Assembly: GCA_012839295.1 (NCBI GenBank)
Contig: DUNO01000048.1
Location: 347,432-411,431 of the forward strand
Direction of reading: 5' to 3'
DNA from: Clostridiales bacterium
GTDB lineage: Bacteria; Bacillota; Clostridia; Lachnospirales; Lachnospiraceae
Length of the DNA: 64,000 nucleotides
A model generated the notes under the pieces. The model ran no database searches, was not told the DNA's origin, and worked only from the letters and a program-made list of their open reading frames with translations. Positions 17,299 through 26,661 of this stretch are shown piece by piece (positions within the stretch are counted from its first letter, which is position 1; the number at the start of each line of letters is the position of its first letter). A program made the position numbers and the translations under genes.

Positions 17299-17304
17299 TA
17301 AATA

Positions 17305-17451
17305 ATGCATTTATATGCGTTAAACCTGGTGAAGGCCCGCCTTGAAAAAGGGCTATCAACAGAGGAACGAGCTATTCGGGCAAAACCCGCTTTCCTCTTG
17401 AGTCAGGTACGAAGGGAAGGTTTAATACCTATAGAGGGCTACTCATCCTAA
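17305..17451 (+). CDS. Unrecognised short ORF (48 residues), probably a remnant
   Basis: ATG at 17305 opens 48 codons with protein-like composition (ARLEKGLSTEERAIRAKPAF, then REGLIPIEGYSS). No ribosome binding site is visible and the start lies at the edge of the DUF3791 fragment. It looks like the C-terminal end of a lost gene whose family I do not recognise. Confidence 0.25.
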   Translation: MHLYALNLVKARLEKGLSTEERAIRAKPAFLLSQVRREGLIPIEGYSS

Positions 17452-17579
17452 AGCATTATGATAATGCAGCTTATCAAGAAGTCATTTGTTCCGATTTTAT
17501 ATACAAATAGACTGGACGAAATTCTAACTTAATGGGTAGTCTGGATTACAAACAATAACATAAAAAGGCGGTTTTGAAA

Positions 17580-17623
17580 GAAGGCAGCTATGATAACTGG
17601 ATTACGTTATCATAGCTGCCTTC
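17580..17623. terminator. 18-bp perfect hairpin, terminator-like
   Basis: GAAGGCAGCTATGATAAC pairs perfectly with its complement across an 8-nt loop (17598-17605). Only modest T runs lie on either side, and no intact gene ends here on either strand. It may be the leftover terminator of a deleted gene. Confidence 0.5.
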
Positions 17624-18240
17624 TCACATTCTATTCTATTTTTTTGCCGTGATTCCGGCTCCTACTTTTATCTTTTCTAACGATTTTTTCCGGCTCCTGG
17701 CCAAGAATTCTTCCGAGTTGCCCTGTCCACAATTGAGGATGTATCCAAAGCGGAGAAACAATACAATTCTTGACCGGATCCAGAAAATATGCTAGTGACA
17801 AATTGAAGGTTATCGACTGATTAATATAAAACTTAATACCCTGCAGGTGCAGACTTGCCATATATAGAATATTAAGCGGCTACTACCAAGGAAATATCCA
17901 ATCTACTCTATTCTGTAGAAACAATATGAAATAATACGATCCTATCAGTATCCACCGATAACAGATCAATCATGACAAAAGTGCTACACCCAAATACTCC
18001 CCATACTACTTACAGGTTCCAAATAAATTCATTCACAGGCTTTAGATATGACAATCATAGCCTAATCATGGTGCACTCCCCGGTTTTTGACTCAGAAATA
18101 AAAGTGAATGAAGCCAAATGGCTGATAGTAACGTCTTGAATAAATCATTATTATGAAAGCCTTAACATCCTCGATAGTAGCGTTATTTATTCGTTGGTTC
18201 TAGTTTATAAAAAATTCCTCGAAAAATGCATTGCTTTTTG
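17624..18240. other. Stretch without a recognisable gene
   Basis: This AT-rich region contains a 76-codon frame on the minus strand (17631-17861) and a 55-codon frame on the plus strand (17972-18139). Neither has a ribosome site or a family I recognise. With the fragments just upstream, it reads as a graveyard between the DUF3990 cassette and the response regulator. Confidence 0.5.
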
Positions 18241-18250
18241 TACCTAAATT

Positions 18251-18280
18251 CGTTGCTTTCCGTTGCTTTTCGTTGTTATT
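18251..18280 (+). promoter_or_regulatory. Three 10-bp tandem repeats upstream of the response regulator
   Basis: CGTTGCTTTC, CGTTGCTTTT and CGTTGTTATT follow each other without gaps. Each spans one helical turn, so a protein could bind all three on one face. They lie 54 nt before the response-regulator ATG, near TATGATATT which could serve as -10. Likely an activator or autoregulatory site; the binder is unknown. Confidence 0.5.
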
Positions 18281-18333
18281 TGTAATATGATATTAGTTGG
18301 AACTTATCTAAAATATGGAGGTGTTGTCACTTT

Positions 18334-19119
18334 ATGGTCAAAAAGCTCTCAGTAATACTTGTTGAAGATGATCCCGATGAATGTGAAGAGTTTGTTGATT
18401 ACATAGAAGAATTAGATGACATATCGCTACTCGGTGTCACCAATGATTCAACAAAGGCAATTGAATACATAAAAGATTATCTGCCAGATGTGGCTATCTT
18501 AGACTTAGAGCTGCAAAAAGGAAGCGGCAGCGGACTGAATGTTCTAATGGAATTACGTCAGTTCGACTTAAATAACAGACCCTATGTCTTAATAACCACT
18601 AACAATTCCAGCCAGATTACCCATGAATCCGCACGCAGGTTAGGTGCTGATTTCATTATGACAAAATACCAGGCGGATTATTCTCCAAAGAGTATTGTTG
18701 ATTTTTTAAAAATCATGGAACCTGCCATATCCAGCCGCAGGAAGGCTGCGGCAGAGAATACCCACGATACCGAGCCTCCCGAAATAAAGCACAAACGGCT
18801 CTTACGAAGAATTAACGCGGAATTAAACCAGATCGGCATCAGTCCTAAGGCTGTTGGATATCAGTACCTGGCTGACGCCATTTTGCTCGTCATAAAACAG
18901 GTCAAGCAAAATTTATATTGTGAAATCGGTAACAAATACGGAAAAACAGAGGCCAGCGTAGAGCGTGCCATGCAAAATGCGATTAATAAGGCTTGGAAAA
19001 CATCAGACATTGACGATTTATTGAAATATTACACTGCTAGAATCAACCCAGATCGAGGGGTTCCTACGATAACGGAATTTGTTTATTATTATGCAAATAT
19101 GATTAAAAATGAGTATTAA
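18334..19119 (+). CDS. Response regulator with Spo0A-type C-terminal domain
   Basis: A 261-residue protein. The receiver domain has the acidic pocket E11-D12-D13, phospho-acceptor Asp57 (VAILDLEL), Thr88/89 and Lys111. The C-terminal part (about 150-258) resembles the Spo0A effector domain: LLRRINAELNQIGISPKAVGYQYLADAI followed by EIGNKYGKTEASVERAMQNAINKAW, where Spo0A has its DNA-recognition helix. It is not Spo0A itself, which is longer-conserved and stands alone. It probably works with the GHKL kinase 293 nt downstream. ATG follows GGAGGTG. Confidence 0.8.
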   Translation: MVKKLSVILVEDDPDECEEFVDYIEELDDISLLGVTNDSTKAIEYIKDYLPDVAILDLELQKGSGSGLNVLMELRQFDLNNRPYVLITTNNSSQITHESARRLGADFIMTKYQADYSPKSIVDFLKIMEPAISSRRKAAAENTHDTEPPEIKHKRLLRRINAELNQIGISPKAVGYQYLADAILLVIKQVKQNLYCEIGNKYGKTEASVERAMQNAINKAWKTSDIDDLLKYYTARINPDRGVPTITEFVYYYANMIKNEY

Positions 19120-19412
19120 CCGGAGAAATACCCCATATGCATTTCTCCAGTTAATATCCACTTGATCCCCATAAAAAATTGAAGACGACTTACCTTCATT
19201 GCCCCAAAATCAAGAACGTATACGTATGTATTCCTTAATGTTTTTAAATTGCAAACCAGCTCATAAGATATTTCCAAAAATCCGACAACATAATAGCCCT
19301 CCTCCTCGTTTTTTATTTAAATTAAATATAAAAGAAACGAGTTAATAACTAAGTTTGTTAGTGTATTGCTATTTATGTTGGAAACTATTACTTTTTGATG
19401 GAGGCGATTACA

Positions 19413-20933
19413 ATGTTAATAACATGCATAAAATACTTTACTATGATAATCTGTAGTTTCTACACTTATTTGAAACTATTGCATATATCTCCGAAACGAA
19501 AGTGGTATTTATCATTTACGCTATTTATATCACTTATTCTACCTACAGTTTATTTGTTAAGAATATATGCTCCTCCTCTTACTGTTTTAGTTCTAGTCTT
19601 GCTATCCGCCTTTTACCTAACTAAAATTACAAAGACACATTTTAACCAATCTCTGCCTACATCCGTTATTGCTTTTGGGATAGCATATTTTATGTTTTTG
19701 TTATCTACCGCTTTAATGTCTGTTATTGGGTTCTCGATTTTCTTGCTCAAAGGTGAATACCCTCCAAAATTAATTATTATCATATTCATTTGCTTTGTAC
19801 AATTTTTATGCACCACTATTCCTTTTCAAATTAGGCGTTTTAAAAATGGTATGCCTACTTTAAAGGATCACGCCTCTAATGATAATGGCGTATTTATCAG
19901 TGTTTTAGTATTACTTGCAGCCTCATTTTTAAATTTACGTGAAAATGAAAATTTTGTGTTTATGATTCCCTTCTTTTTTACTTTCTTGTGTGGTCTTACA
20001 CTTTTCTTCTGGTGGAGAAGCAGCCTCACTAAGAAATACATGGAAAAAATAAAAGCAAAAGAGATAGAAGAACTGCAAAAAATAATTCAAGAAAACACCA
20101 AACAGCTGGAACAACTCAGGCACCACAACGACGAGTTGTCAAAAATTATACATAAGGATAACAAGCTGATCCCTGCCATGGAATATGCCGTCAGGGAATA
20201 TCTGTCATCCGCAGAGCGGGCAAGAACCAAGGGTGAGCACCTGCGGCGGGGTAAGGAATTGTTGGAGCAGTTAACATGTCTCTCCCATGAACGCTCAGGC
20301 ATTATTAATCAATATGAGGTAACGCATAAGAAGCTTCTCCCAACTAATGTACCTTCCATTGATACCCTGCTGTCCTATATGTCACAAAGGGCATTGGGAC
20401 ACCAGATCAGCTTTGATGTATCATTATCCGGAAATTTGGCGCATCTCGTTGACCATATGATTGATGAGGAGGATCTACGTACATTGCTTGCCGATTTGCT
20501 GGATAATGCCATAATTGCAACAAAGAAATCTCCTAAGAGAAATATTATGCTTAGCCTGGAGATTACCGGGATCTGCTATTCAATTGATGTCTTTGACAGC
20601 GGTGACTTGTTCGAGGGCGAAACCCTTACAAGGCTCGGAATATCACAGACTACTACACATGCCAACGAAGGCGGCAGCGGAATCGGGCTTATGACAGCTT
20701 TTGATATGGTCAAGAAATACCAGATCAGTTTTGTCATTGAGGAATTGCCATACAATCATCTTTTTTCAAAAAAAGTAACGGTATGCTTTGATAACCTGGG
20801 GCAATTCCGAATCATAACCCAGCGTGCTGACGCTAAAAAAGCATTATTAAGCCGTACTGATCTTATATTCATGGGAGAGGATGAATATGGCTTTAACCCT
20901 AACCAGTCCTCCACTGTTAATACCGCTGTTTAA
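19413..20933 (+). CDS. Membrane sensor histidine kinase, GHKL (AgrC-like) type
   Basis: A 506-residue kinase with six or seven N-terminal membrane helices (to about residue 200), a coiled coil (residues about 215-245), a His region ELSKIIHKDNKLIPAMEY with His247, and a C-terminal ATPase with DLLDNAIIA and GGSGIGL. This layout is that of AgrC/ComD-like kinases which often sense peptides. I chose the ATG at 19413 because GGAGG lies in front; an earlier TTG at 19395 would place that site inside the coding region. No AgrB or peptide gene is visible nearby. Confidence 0.85.
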   Translation: MLITCIKYFTMIICSFYTYLKLLHISPKRKWYLSFTLFISLILPTVYLLRIYAPPLTVLVLVLLSAFYLTKITKTHFNQSLPTSVIAFGIAYFMFLLSTALMSVIGFSIFLLKGEYPPKLIIIIFICFVQFLCTTIPFQIRRFKNGMPTLKDHASNDNGVFISVLVLLAASFLNLRENENFVFMIPFFFTFLCGLTLFFWWRSSLTKKYMEKIKAKEIEELQKIIQENTKQLEQLRHHNDELSKIIHKDNKLIPAMEYAVREYLSSAERARTKGEHLRRGKELLEQLTCLSHERSGIINQYEVTHKKLLPTNVPSIDTLLSYMSQRALGHQISFDVSLSGNLAHLVDHMIDEEDLRTLLADLLDNAIIATKKSPKRNIMLSLEITGICYSIDVFDSGDLFEGETLTRLGISQTTTHANEGGSGIGLMTAFDMVKKYQISFVIEELPYNHLFSKKVTVCFDNLGQFRIITQRADAKKALLSRTDLIFMGEDEYGFNPNQSSTVNTAV

Positions 20934-21029
20934 GCTTATCACTCCTGACCTCTCTATTTTGTGCATGGAAAGAGAGGAAAAAAGATGATTTTACCACTAA
21001 AATATGAATGAAGCAAAGGAGTGGATTCC

Positions 21030-21878
21030 ATGGAATGGATAGAACGTTTGAATAACGCCATCAACTACATTGAAGAACATATTACAGAAGATCTTGACTA
21101 TGAACAGGTAGCTAAAGTGGCCTGCTGTTCAACTTATCATTTTCAAAGAATGTTTGCCTATATGGCAAATATTCCTCTTTCCGAATATATCCGCCGCAGG
21201 CGTATGTCGTTGGCTGCAGTGGATTTGCAATTCGGTGAGGAAAAAATTATAGATATTGCCATGAAGTATGGCTATACTTCTCCGACGGCCTTTAACCGGG
21301 CTTTCCAAAGTGTGCACGGGATTGCGCCATCGCTTATCAAAAAGGGCAGCAGCCAGATGAAATCATATCCACCCATCAGCTTCAAAATAACCATCAAAGG
21401 AGTGGAAGCATTGGATTACCGGATTGAAGAAAAAGAGAGTTTCCGTATTATCGGCGTATCCCAGCCTTTACACAAGGAAATCGAAAAGAATTTTACTATC
21501 GTCCCCCAGATGTGGCAGGAATCGGTTATGAACGGCACCATACCCAAGCTGGCTGCCATGATGAATCATCATCCAATGGGACTTTTGGGAGTAAGCACCT
21601 GTAATGATGATGAGGAATGGAGATATTTTATTGCTGTTTCAAGCTCCTTGCCGACGGATAAAACCCTGGAAGAATATCTTGTTCCTGCTGCTACATGGGC
21701 AATTTTCACCGGGTCAGGAACGGGTCAGTCCATCCAAGAGCTGGAGCAACGCATTGTGACAGAATGGCTGCCTTCTTCCGGCTATGAGTACGCCAATGCA
21801 CCGGACATTGAGGTTTACCTAAACGCCGACCCTGATAATGCACAATATGAGGTGTGGATACCCGTTACCAAAAGGTAA
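21030..21878 (+). CDS. AraC-family regulator with GyrI-like effector domain
   Basis: A 282-residue protein. The N-terminal two helix-turn-helix units (about 1-105; YEQVAKVACCSTYHFQRMFAYMA and IIDIAMKYGYTSPTAFNRAF) are followed by a GyrI/Rob-type ligand domain (about 125-282). Such regulators bind hydrophobic drugs or metabolites. The ATG at 21030 is preferred since AAAGGAG precedes it by eight bases. The next gene starts 12 nt after the stop. Confidence 0.88.
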   Translation: MEWIERLNNAINYIEEHITEDLDYEQVAKVACCSTYHFQRMFAYMANIPLSEYIRRRRMSLAAVDLQFGEEKIIDIAMKYGYTSPTAFNRAFQSVHGIAPSLIKKGSSQMKSYPPISFKITIKGVEALDYRIEEKESFRIIGVSQPLHKEIEKNFTIVPQMWQESVMNGTIPKLAAMMNHHPMGLLGVSTCNDDEEWRYFIAVSSSLPTDKTLEEYLVPAATWAIFTGSGTGQSIQELEQRIVTEWLPSSGYEYANAPDIEVYLNADPDNAQYEVWIPVTKR

Positions 21879-21890
21879 TATGGAGGAATA

Positions 21891-22358
21891 ATGGCAGACA
21901 TAAATTTTTCAGATTTTTTAGAAACAATAAATGGCAAGGATAAAGATTTTGCAGCTAATATTAACACCTTTCTTTTGCGGCATGACTGCAAATGCGAGAT
22001 GAAGGCGGCCGCAAAGGGATATACCGTTTCCTATATCCTACCCCAAACAAATAAGACCCTGGCAACTTTTGTATGTCGGAAAACAGGTGTGAAATTACGG
22101 ATATACCCAAGAAATTTGAATAGCTACGGGGATTTTCTAAACACACTTCCGGACAAAATGAAAAAGGATATCAGAAAGGCTTCTCCCTGCAAACGGCTGA
22201 TTAACCCGGACGATTGCAATCCTAAATGTGTAATGGGATATGATTTTCTGATGGACGGTGAGCATTACCAGAAATGCCGTTACATGGCGTTTATGCCCAT
22301 CCTTAGTGATGAAAATAATCCATTTATTATTTCCTTCCTAGAAAAGGAATTACTGTAA
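21891..22358 (+). CDS. Hypothetical protein cotranscribed with the AraC/GyrI regulator
   Basis: A 155-residue soluble protein of unknown family. It has four cysteines in a row of short spacings near the C terminus (SPCKRLINPDDCNPKC and KCRYMAF), possibly a metal site. A TATGGAGGAATA ribosome site precedes the ATG. Small proteins like this often follow AraC/GyrI regulators in Clostridia, but I cannot name a function. Confidence 0.6.
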   Translation: MADINFSDFLETINGKDKDFAANINTFLLRHDCKCEMKAAAKGYTVSYILPQTNKTLATFVCRKTGVKLRIYPRNLNSYGDFLNTLPDKMKKDIRKASPCKRLINPDDCNPKCVMGYDFLMDGEHYQKCRYMAFMPILSDENNPFIISFLEKELL

Positions 22359-22387
22359 GAACCGTCGGTGAATAGAAATAATATAAG

Positions 22388-22417
22388 TTATGAGAAGTTG
22401 CATTTTACTTCTCATAA
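22388..22417 (+). terminator. Hairpin after the hypothetical gene
   Basis: TTATGAGAAGT pairs with ACTTCTCATAA, an 11-bp stem with an 8-nt loop, 29 nt after the stop. No U run follows, so termination may be weak. Confidence 0.5.
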
Positions 22418-22555
22418 AAGGTGCCGCATTTGCGCCGTGCAGAGTGTGCCCAAGGAGCGTACCGATTACTGGAACATGCACTTAGTTCCGATAATATGAA
22501 ACATACTTTAATTAACAAGACTGATAGATTTTAATTGAAAACAGGTTGTAAGTAT

Positions 22556-22596
22556 AGAAGCTCCAAGTTACCACTTCCCTATCACTTGGAGCTTCT
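22556..22596 (-). terminator. Hairpin spanning the stop of the YczE-like gene
   Basis: AGAAGCTCCAAG (22556-22567) pairs with CTTGGAGCTTCT (22585-22596). The stop codon lies in the loop. On the plus strand it is followed by CTTTTAAT, so it may work in both directions. Confidence 0.6.
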
Positions 22597-23203
22597 CTTT
22601 TAATACCTTGTTCAACCATGCCGCAGTCCTGCCGATCATGACAACTGCCACCACCGTTCCAACACCGATTCCAATAATATGTCCTGAAAACACCAGGCAT
22701 ATTATAATTGTTACAAGGATGGAGATGGAGTCAAAGATATTCTTTGCAAAGCCAAAATCCTTGCCCAGCTTTTTCGCAATCAGATCCGTTAACCCATCCG
22801 GCGGGTTGGGAACCAGGTTCATATTCACTGTTATTACTACACCCAGGGCCGTTAAAAAGATTGCCAATACCAAAAAGGCCGTCCTGATGATATGGTTGGA
22901 CGGTTCATAGGTAATCAGGCCGGAAAATAAATTCGTATATGCCCCAAAGATAATGCCACAGGGTACCTGCATAAGAAGCTTTATGTCCATTATTTTGCCA
23001 AGGAGCAGCATTTCAATTGCTACGTAACAGGTGTAAAAAACGATTGTGACGGTTCCCAGCTTATAATTAAAAATCTCAGATACTGCATAGGGCATGGAAT
23101 TTAGCGGCGATACGCCATATCCTGTTCTCGTATTTAATATCACACCCAGGGACAATGTTCCCAGTCCTAAAAGATAGATTAAAAATCTTATTATTTTTTT
23201 CAT
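22568..23203 (-). CDS. YczE/YitT-type membrane protein (DUF6198-like)
   Basis: A protein of about 211 residues with five predicted membrane helices. Typical family signs are LGLGTLSLGVILNTRTGYGVSPLNSMPYAVSEIF at the start and NLVPNPPDGLTDLIAKKLG in the middle. The function of the family is not known; a transport role is often assumed. I chose the ATG at 23203; a TTG nine bases upstream is possible. It is a single-gene unit. Confidence 0.75.
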   Translation of the reverse strand: MKKIIRFLIYLLGLGTLSLGVILNTRTGYGVSPLNSMPYAVSEIFNYKLGTVTIVFYTCYVAIEMLLLGKIMDIKLLMQVPCGIIFGAYTNLFSGLITYEPSNHIIRTAFLVLAIFLTALGVVITVNMNLVPNPPDGLTDLIAKKLGKDFGFAKNIFDSISILVTIIICLVFSGHIIGIGVGTVVAVVMIGRTAAWLNKVLKEKLQVIGKW

Positions 23204-23278
23204 TTGCACCAATCCATTAAGTTATTATCCTACATCTTATTTACCGAAGATAGAGCCAGCCAAAGGCTGTCGGATTTT

Positions 23279-23625
23279 TTATATATCATATTCTTTATAC
23301 AAGCTTTCCCGAAGCTCCGAATCCTTTATACTTTGCTGCAGTTCTTCCATCCGCTGGTCTCTCAGCAAATGTTCTGTCAAAGTTGCAAACCTTAATTTCC
23401 CTTCTTGTATTCCTTCCTGCTTCCCCTCTTTTCTTTTTCCATATTCCTCTTTCCATGTGCCACATCAGCAAACCGGAGGATACCACGACTTTACGCCATC
23501 CAGAGCCTGTTTTTACTAAAATTATAGCAGATACTCATAGCAGACGCAATATCCTTCACAGATCCTCCGTTGTCCCGCAAATTGCTGATGGTTTCTTTAC
23601 TAATAATGATACTCGTGTAGTGGTG
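23279..23625 (-). pseudogene. Rpn-family nuclease gene, copy A: C-terminal remnant plus 5' flank
   Basis: The segment 23279-23440 encodes the Rpn C terminus (KEGKQEGIQEG, then LRFATLTEHLLRDQRMEELQQ and KEYDI). It is joined directly to DNA matching the upstream flank of copies B and C (about 23440-23625). The N-terminal nuclease part, about 850 bp, has been deleted. It ends four bases before the ABC permease stop. Confidence 0.8.
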
Positions 23626-23628
23626 CAA

Positions 23629-25950
23629 TCATTCCACGCTCTTCAGCGAAGATATCATATCAATGCCTTTAAACTTTCTGCCCATGATGTAATTCACAAA
23701 CAAAGTGAAAGCCAGTATCAAAGCGCAGCCCAAAACAATGCTGGTAGCAGAAATGAACGGGGAGATTTCCATATCTGGATTTGTTGTCTGTGCCTGCATC
23801 ATATAAACCAACCCGAATCCAGCAATTACTCCAAAAGGCAATCCGAATATTGTTATCCAAATATTTTCTCGCAGTACAAGCCTTTTCATCTCTTTTTGAT
23901 GGAATCCCAAAACCTTTAGTGTGGCAAGCTCACGAATTCGTTCATGATAATTCATAATGCCAAGCACCATCATGACGGCAAAGGCCAAAAGTCCTGCAAA
24001 GATAATTAAAACCATTTGGAGACTTCCCAGCATTTCCAGAATGGTCATCATGTTTGCTTCCATTTCGGATTTAGTTTCAATCAATGCAATACGGGGATCG
24101 TTGTGCAAAAAGCTAAAATCCACTCCCTGGCCATTAATAAAAAATACGCTGATCGTAAATGGGAGAGGCGATACCTTAGAAAGCGCAGTCCGGCTAATAT
24201 AGATTTCATTCCCCACAGGAAAATCTATAATATTCGCAACCTCAAGGGTGATGACAGTTCCATCCAGGCGTTCCGCCCTCATTACACTTCCAATCCCCAC
24301 ATCAAGAGCCTTTGCCATCCGCGGAGTAATCAACACGCCGTTGTCCGGCAGAATTACTTCTTTTCCGGCAATATCCGAAAAGTGTAAGCTGCTTTGATTG
24401 CCATCCATAACGACCAGATAAGGATTCTGCACGCCGCCATCCCGGCCGTAAATATAAACGCCAAATGCCATCGTGGCATCAATCGACTGAGCCCCTTGCA
24501 GTGCTTCATAAATATAGGCGGCATCCTCCGGGGTCATAGGCGTTTTCAGCTTGATTTCCGCATCGTAACGCATAGTTTGGGTGAACGCACGATCAATTGT
24601 GACATCAGTAGAATCCTTCATCCCAAAGCCGCATAAAATAAGGGCGGTTGATCCGATAATGCCCATAAGCCCCATTATCATCCGGGCTTTATTGCGAAAG
24701 AGGTTTCTTGTAACAATTTTCCCGCTAAAGCTTAAGCTTCTCCAAAATACAGGTATTCTCTCCAACAAGATACGGCGCCCCTGTGCCGGGGGCTTGGGCC
24801 GCATAAGAGCCGATGGTGTACTCTTTAACGATTTTTTACACGAAAGTAAAGCTGCACCGCAGGTCACAAAGGCAACACCAATCGCCCCCACAAAAAAATG
24901 CACGGAAAAAGTATCGACACCGCTGCCCGCTATTGTGTAGCGTATGATCCCCAGTCCATATAAAAATTTCGCAAGATACCGTGAGATAAGCCACCCCAAA
25001 AGCATACTTGGAACGGTAATCAGGATTCCATAGAGTGAATACCTGCCCATTATCTCTCTTTTTGGAAAACCCAAAGAGCGCAGCGTACCCAAATGCTGGC
25101 GCTGATTTTCCATCATTCTTCCTACAGTAACCCATGTAACAAGTGCAGCTATCAGAAAGAACGCTATCGGGAACAGCACACCTATTTGTTTAATACCTTC
25201 AAGATCGTCCGCAATATAACTGCTGCTTGGCTGATTCTGACGGTCTATGATATTAACGCTTCCGAGAGCATCCCGCAATTCCTCCATAATTTCCCTATTA
25301 GGGCGTTGGGTATTCTCATTTAAAGAGAGGATAAGCTCATTGTAAGAAGCGTCAGGCAGCGCGGAAGCATTCACATAGGCAAAGCCGTATTTTTGGTAGT
25401 CAGGTACGGTCAATCCATCCGGCGCGTAATAAATGTACTCCGCATTGCGGATAATCCCCTTTACCTGCCAGTTCTCTTGCCGCTCTTCAATGGAAACCTG
25501 AATTGTATCGCCAGGTTTCAGTCTGTTCGCCTCTGCAAAACGGCTATCCAGTAAAAGAGATTTGGGTTCGCTTCCGTCAAGCAGTTGCCCTTCCAGCAAT
25601 TCCGGGATATTGATTTTGGGCTGTCCCTGGGTGGCATGCAGCCGCAATGTAGCGTTGATTCCACCGGATAATCCAACTTCCAGCAGCTTACGCCGCTGTG
25701 CCATTTCCACATCCGGTAAAGCCTGTAGCCGCTCCAAATCCAATTCCGAAATATCAGTTTTGTAGATCCAATAATCGGCTAAGTTATAGCTCTTATAATC
25801 ATCCTCCACACTGTTTTCCATTGTACTGACATACAGGTTTAAGCCGCTGAACAAAGCAATTCCGAGAGTACAGATGCATACAACGGCAATAAAAGACCAG
25901 CGGCCCGCTAAAATGTCCCGGAAAATCTTCCTTTGCAGCATATTTACCAT
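23629..25950 (-). CDS. ABC exporter permease, FtsX/MacB-like, double module
   Basis: A 773-residue permease with an N-terminal helix, a large extracellular domain (about 45-240), three helices near 260-370, then a second helix, extracellular domain (about 450-640) and three C-terminal helices. This duplicated FtsX layout is typical for peptide or lipoprotein exporters and drug-resistance pumps in Firmicutes. Its ATG overlaps the end of the ATPase gene, so translation is coupled. The divergent TetR-type gene is the probable regulator. Confidence 0.9.
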   Translation of the reverse strand: MVNMLQRKIFRDILAGRWSFIAVVCICTLGIALFSGLNLYVSTMENSVEDDYKSYNLADYWIYKTDISELDLERLQALPDVEMAQRRKLLEVGLSGGINATLRLHATQGQPKINIPELLEGQLLDGSEPKSLLLDSRFAEANRLKPGDTIQVSIEERQENWQVKGIIRNAEYIYYAPDGLTVPDYQKYGFAYVNASALPDASYNELILSLNENTQRPNREIMEELRDALGSVNIIDRQNQPSSSYIADDLEGIKQIGVLFPIAFFLIAALVTWVTVGRMMENQRQHLGTLRSLGFPKREIMGRYSLYGILITVPSMLLGWLISRYLAKFLYGLGIIRYTIAGSGVDTFSVHFFVGAIGVAFVTCGAALLSCKKSLKSTPSALMRPKPPAQGRRILLERIPVFWRSLSFSGKIVTRNLFRNKARMIMGLMGIIGSTALILCGFGMKDSTDVTIDRAFTQTMRYDAEIKLKTPMTPEDAAYIYEALQGAQSIDATMAFGVYIYGRDGGVQNPYLVVMDGNQSSLHFSDIAGKEVILPDNGVLITPRMAKALDVGIGSVMRAERLDGTVITLEVANIIDFPVGNEIYISRTALSKVSPLPFTISVFFINGQGVDFSFLHNDPRIALIETKSEMEANMMTILEMLGSLQMVLIIFAGLLAFAVMMVLGIMNYHERIRELATLKVLGFHQKEMKRLVLRENIWITIFGLPFGVIAGFGLVYMMQAQTTNPDMEISPFISATSIVLGCALILAFTLFVNYIMGRKFKGIDMISSLKSVE

Positions 25951-26645
25951 TTGATTGCCTCCAAATCCGCAGGCTTATTTTGTACAGTATCCGCAACCAC
26001 TCTGCCGTTTTTCATTTCGATTACGCGATCGGCAATTGGAGCCAAAAGGGAATTATGCGTCACGATGATCACCGTTTTACCCATCTTATGGCTGATATCG
26101 GACAAAACACCGATAATAGTTTTTCCGGTTTCCGTATCCAGTGCACCGGTAGGTTCGTCACAAAGCAGTAAATCCGGATTCTTACAGATGGCTCTTGCGA
26201 TGGCGACCCGCTGCTGTTCGCCGCCTGAAAGCTGTGCCGGGAAATTGTGAATTCTATCCTTTAACCCTACAATTCGCAGGGCTTCTTCCGGCTCCAATGG
26301 CGACTTGCATACCTGCTTCGCGAGTTCCACATTTTCAAGAGCGGTAAGATTAGGTATGAGGTTATAAAACTGAAAAACGAATCCAATTTTGTAGCGCCGA
26401 TAATCGGTAAGCTGTAAATCGTTCATGGAAGTGATATCCTCACCCACAAAAAGGATTTTTCCAGATGTGGCGGGTTCCATACCTCCCAAAAGATTGAGCA
26501 CGGTAGTTTTACCAGCGCCGGATGGCCCAAGAACAATGCAAAGTTCTCCGCTTTTTACCTGAAATGATACATCTCTTGCCGCATGGATGGTTACCTCACC
26601 CATACGATAATCCTTGCTTACACTATCAAAAACTATATTTTTCAT
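25944..26645 (-). CDS. ABC transporter ATP-binding protein, MacB/LolD-like
   Basis: A 233-residue ATPase with Walker A GPSGAGKTT (40-48), signature LSGGEQQR (139-146) and Walker B LLLCDEPTG (159-167), plus a switch His in VIIVTHN. It pairs with the FtsX-type permease, overlapping by seven bases, in one operon read from the TetR-facing promoter. Confidence 0.95.
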   Translation of the reverse strand: MKNIVFDSVSKDYRMGEVTIHAARDVSFQVKSGELCIVLGPSGAGKTTVLNLLGGMEPATSGKILFVGEDITSMNDLQLTDYRRYKIGFVFQFYNLIPNLTALENVELAKQVCKSPLEPEEALRIVGLKDRIHNFPAQLSGGEQQRVAIARAICKNPDLLLCDEPTGALDTETGKTIIGVLSDISHKMGKTVIIVTHNSLLAPIADRVIEMKNGRVVADTVQNKPADLEAIKW

Positions 26646-26661
26646 ATTGATGCCCCTTTCA

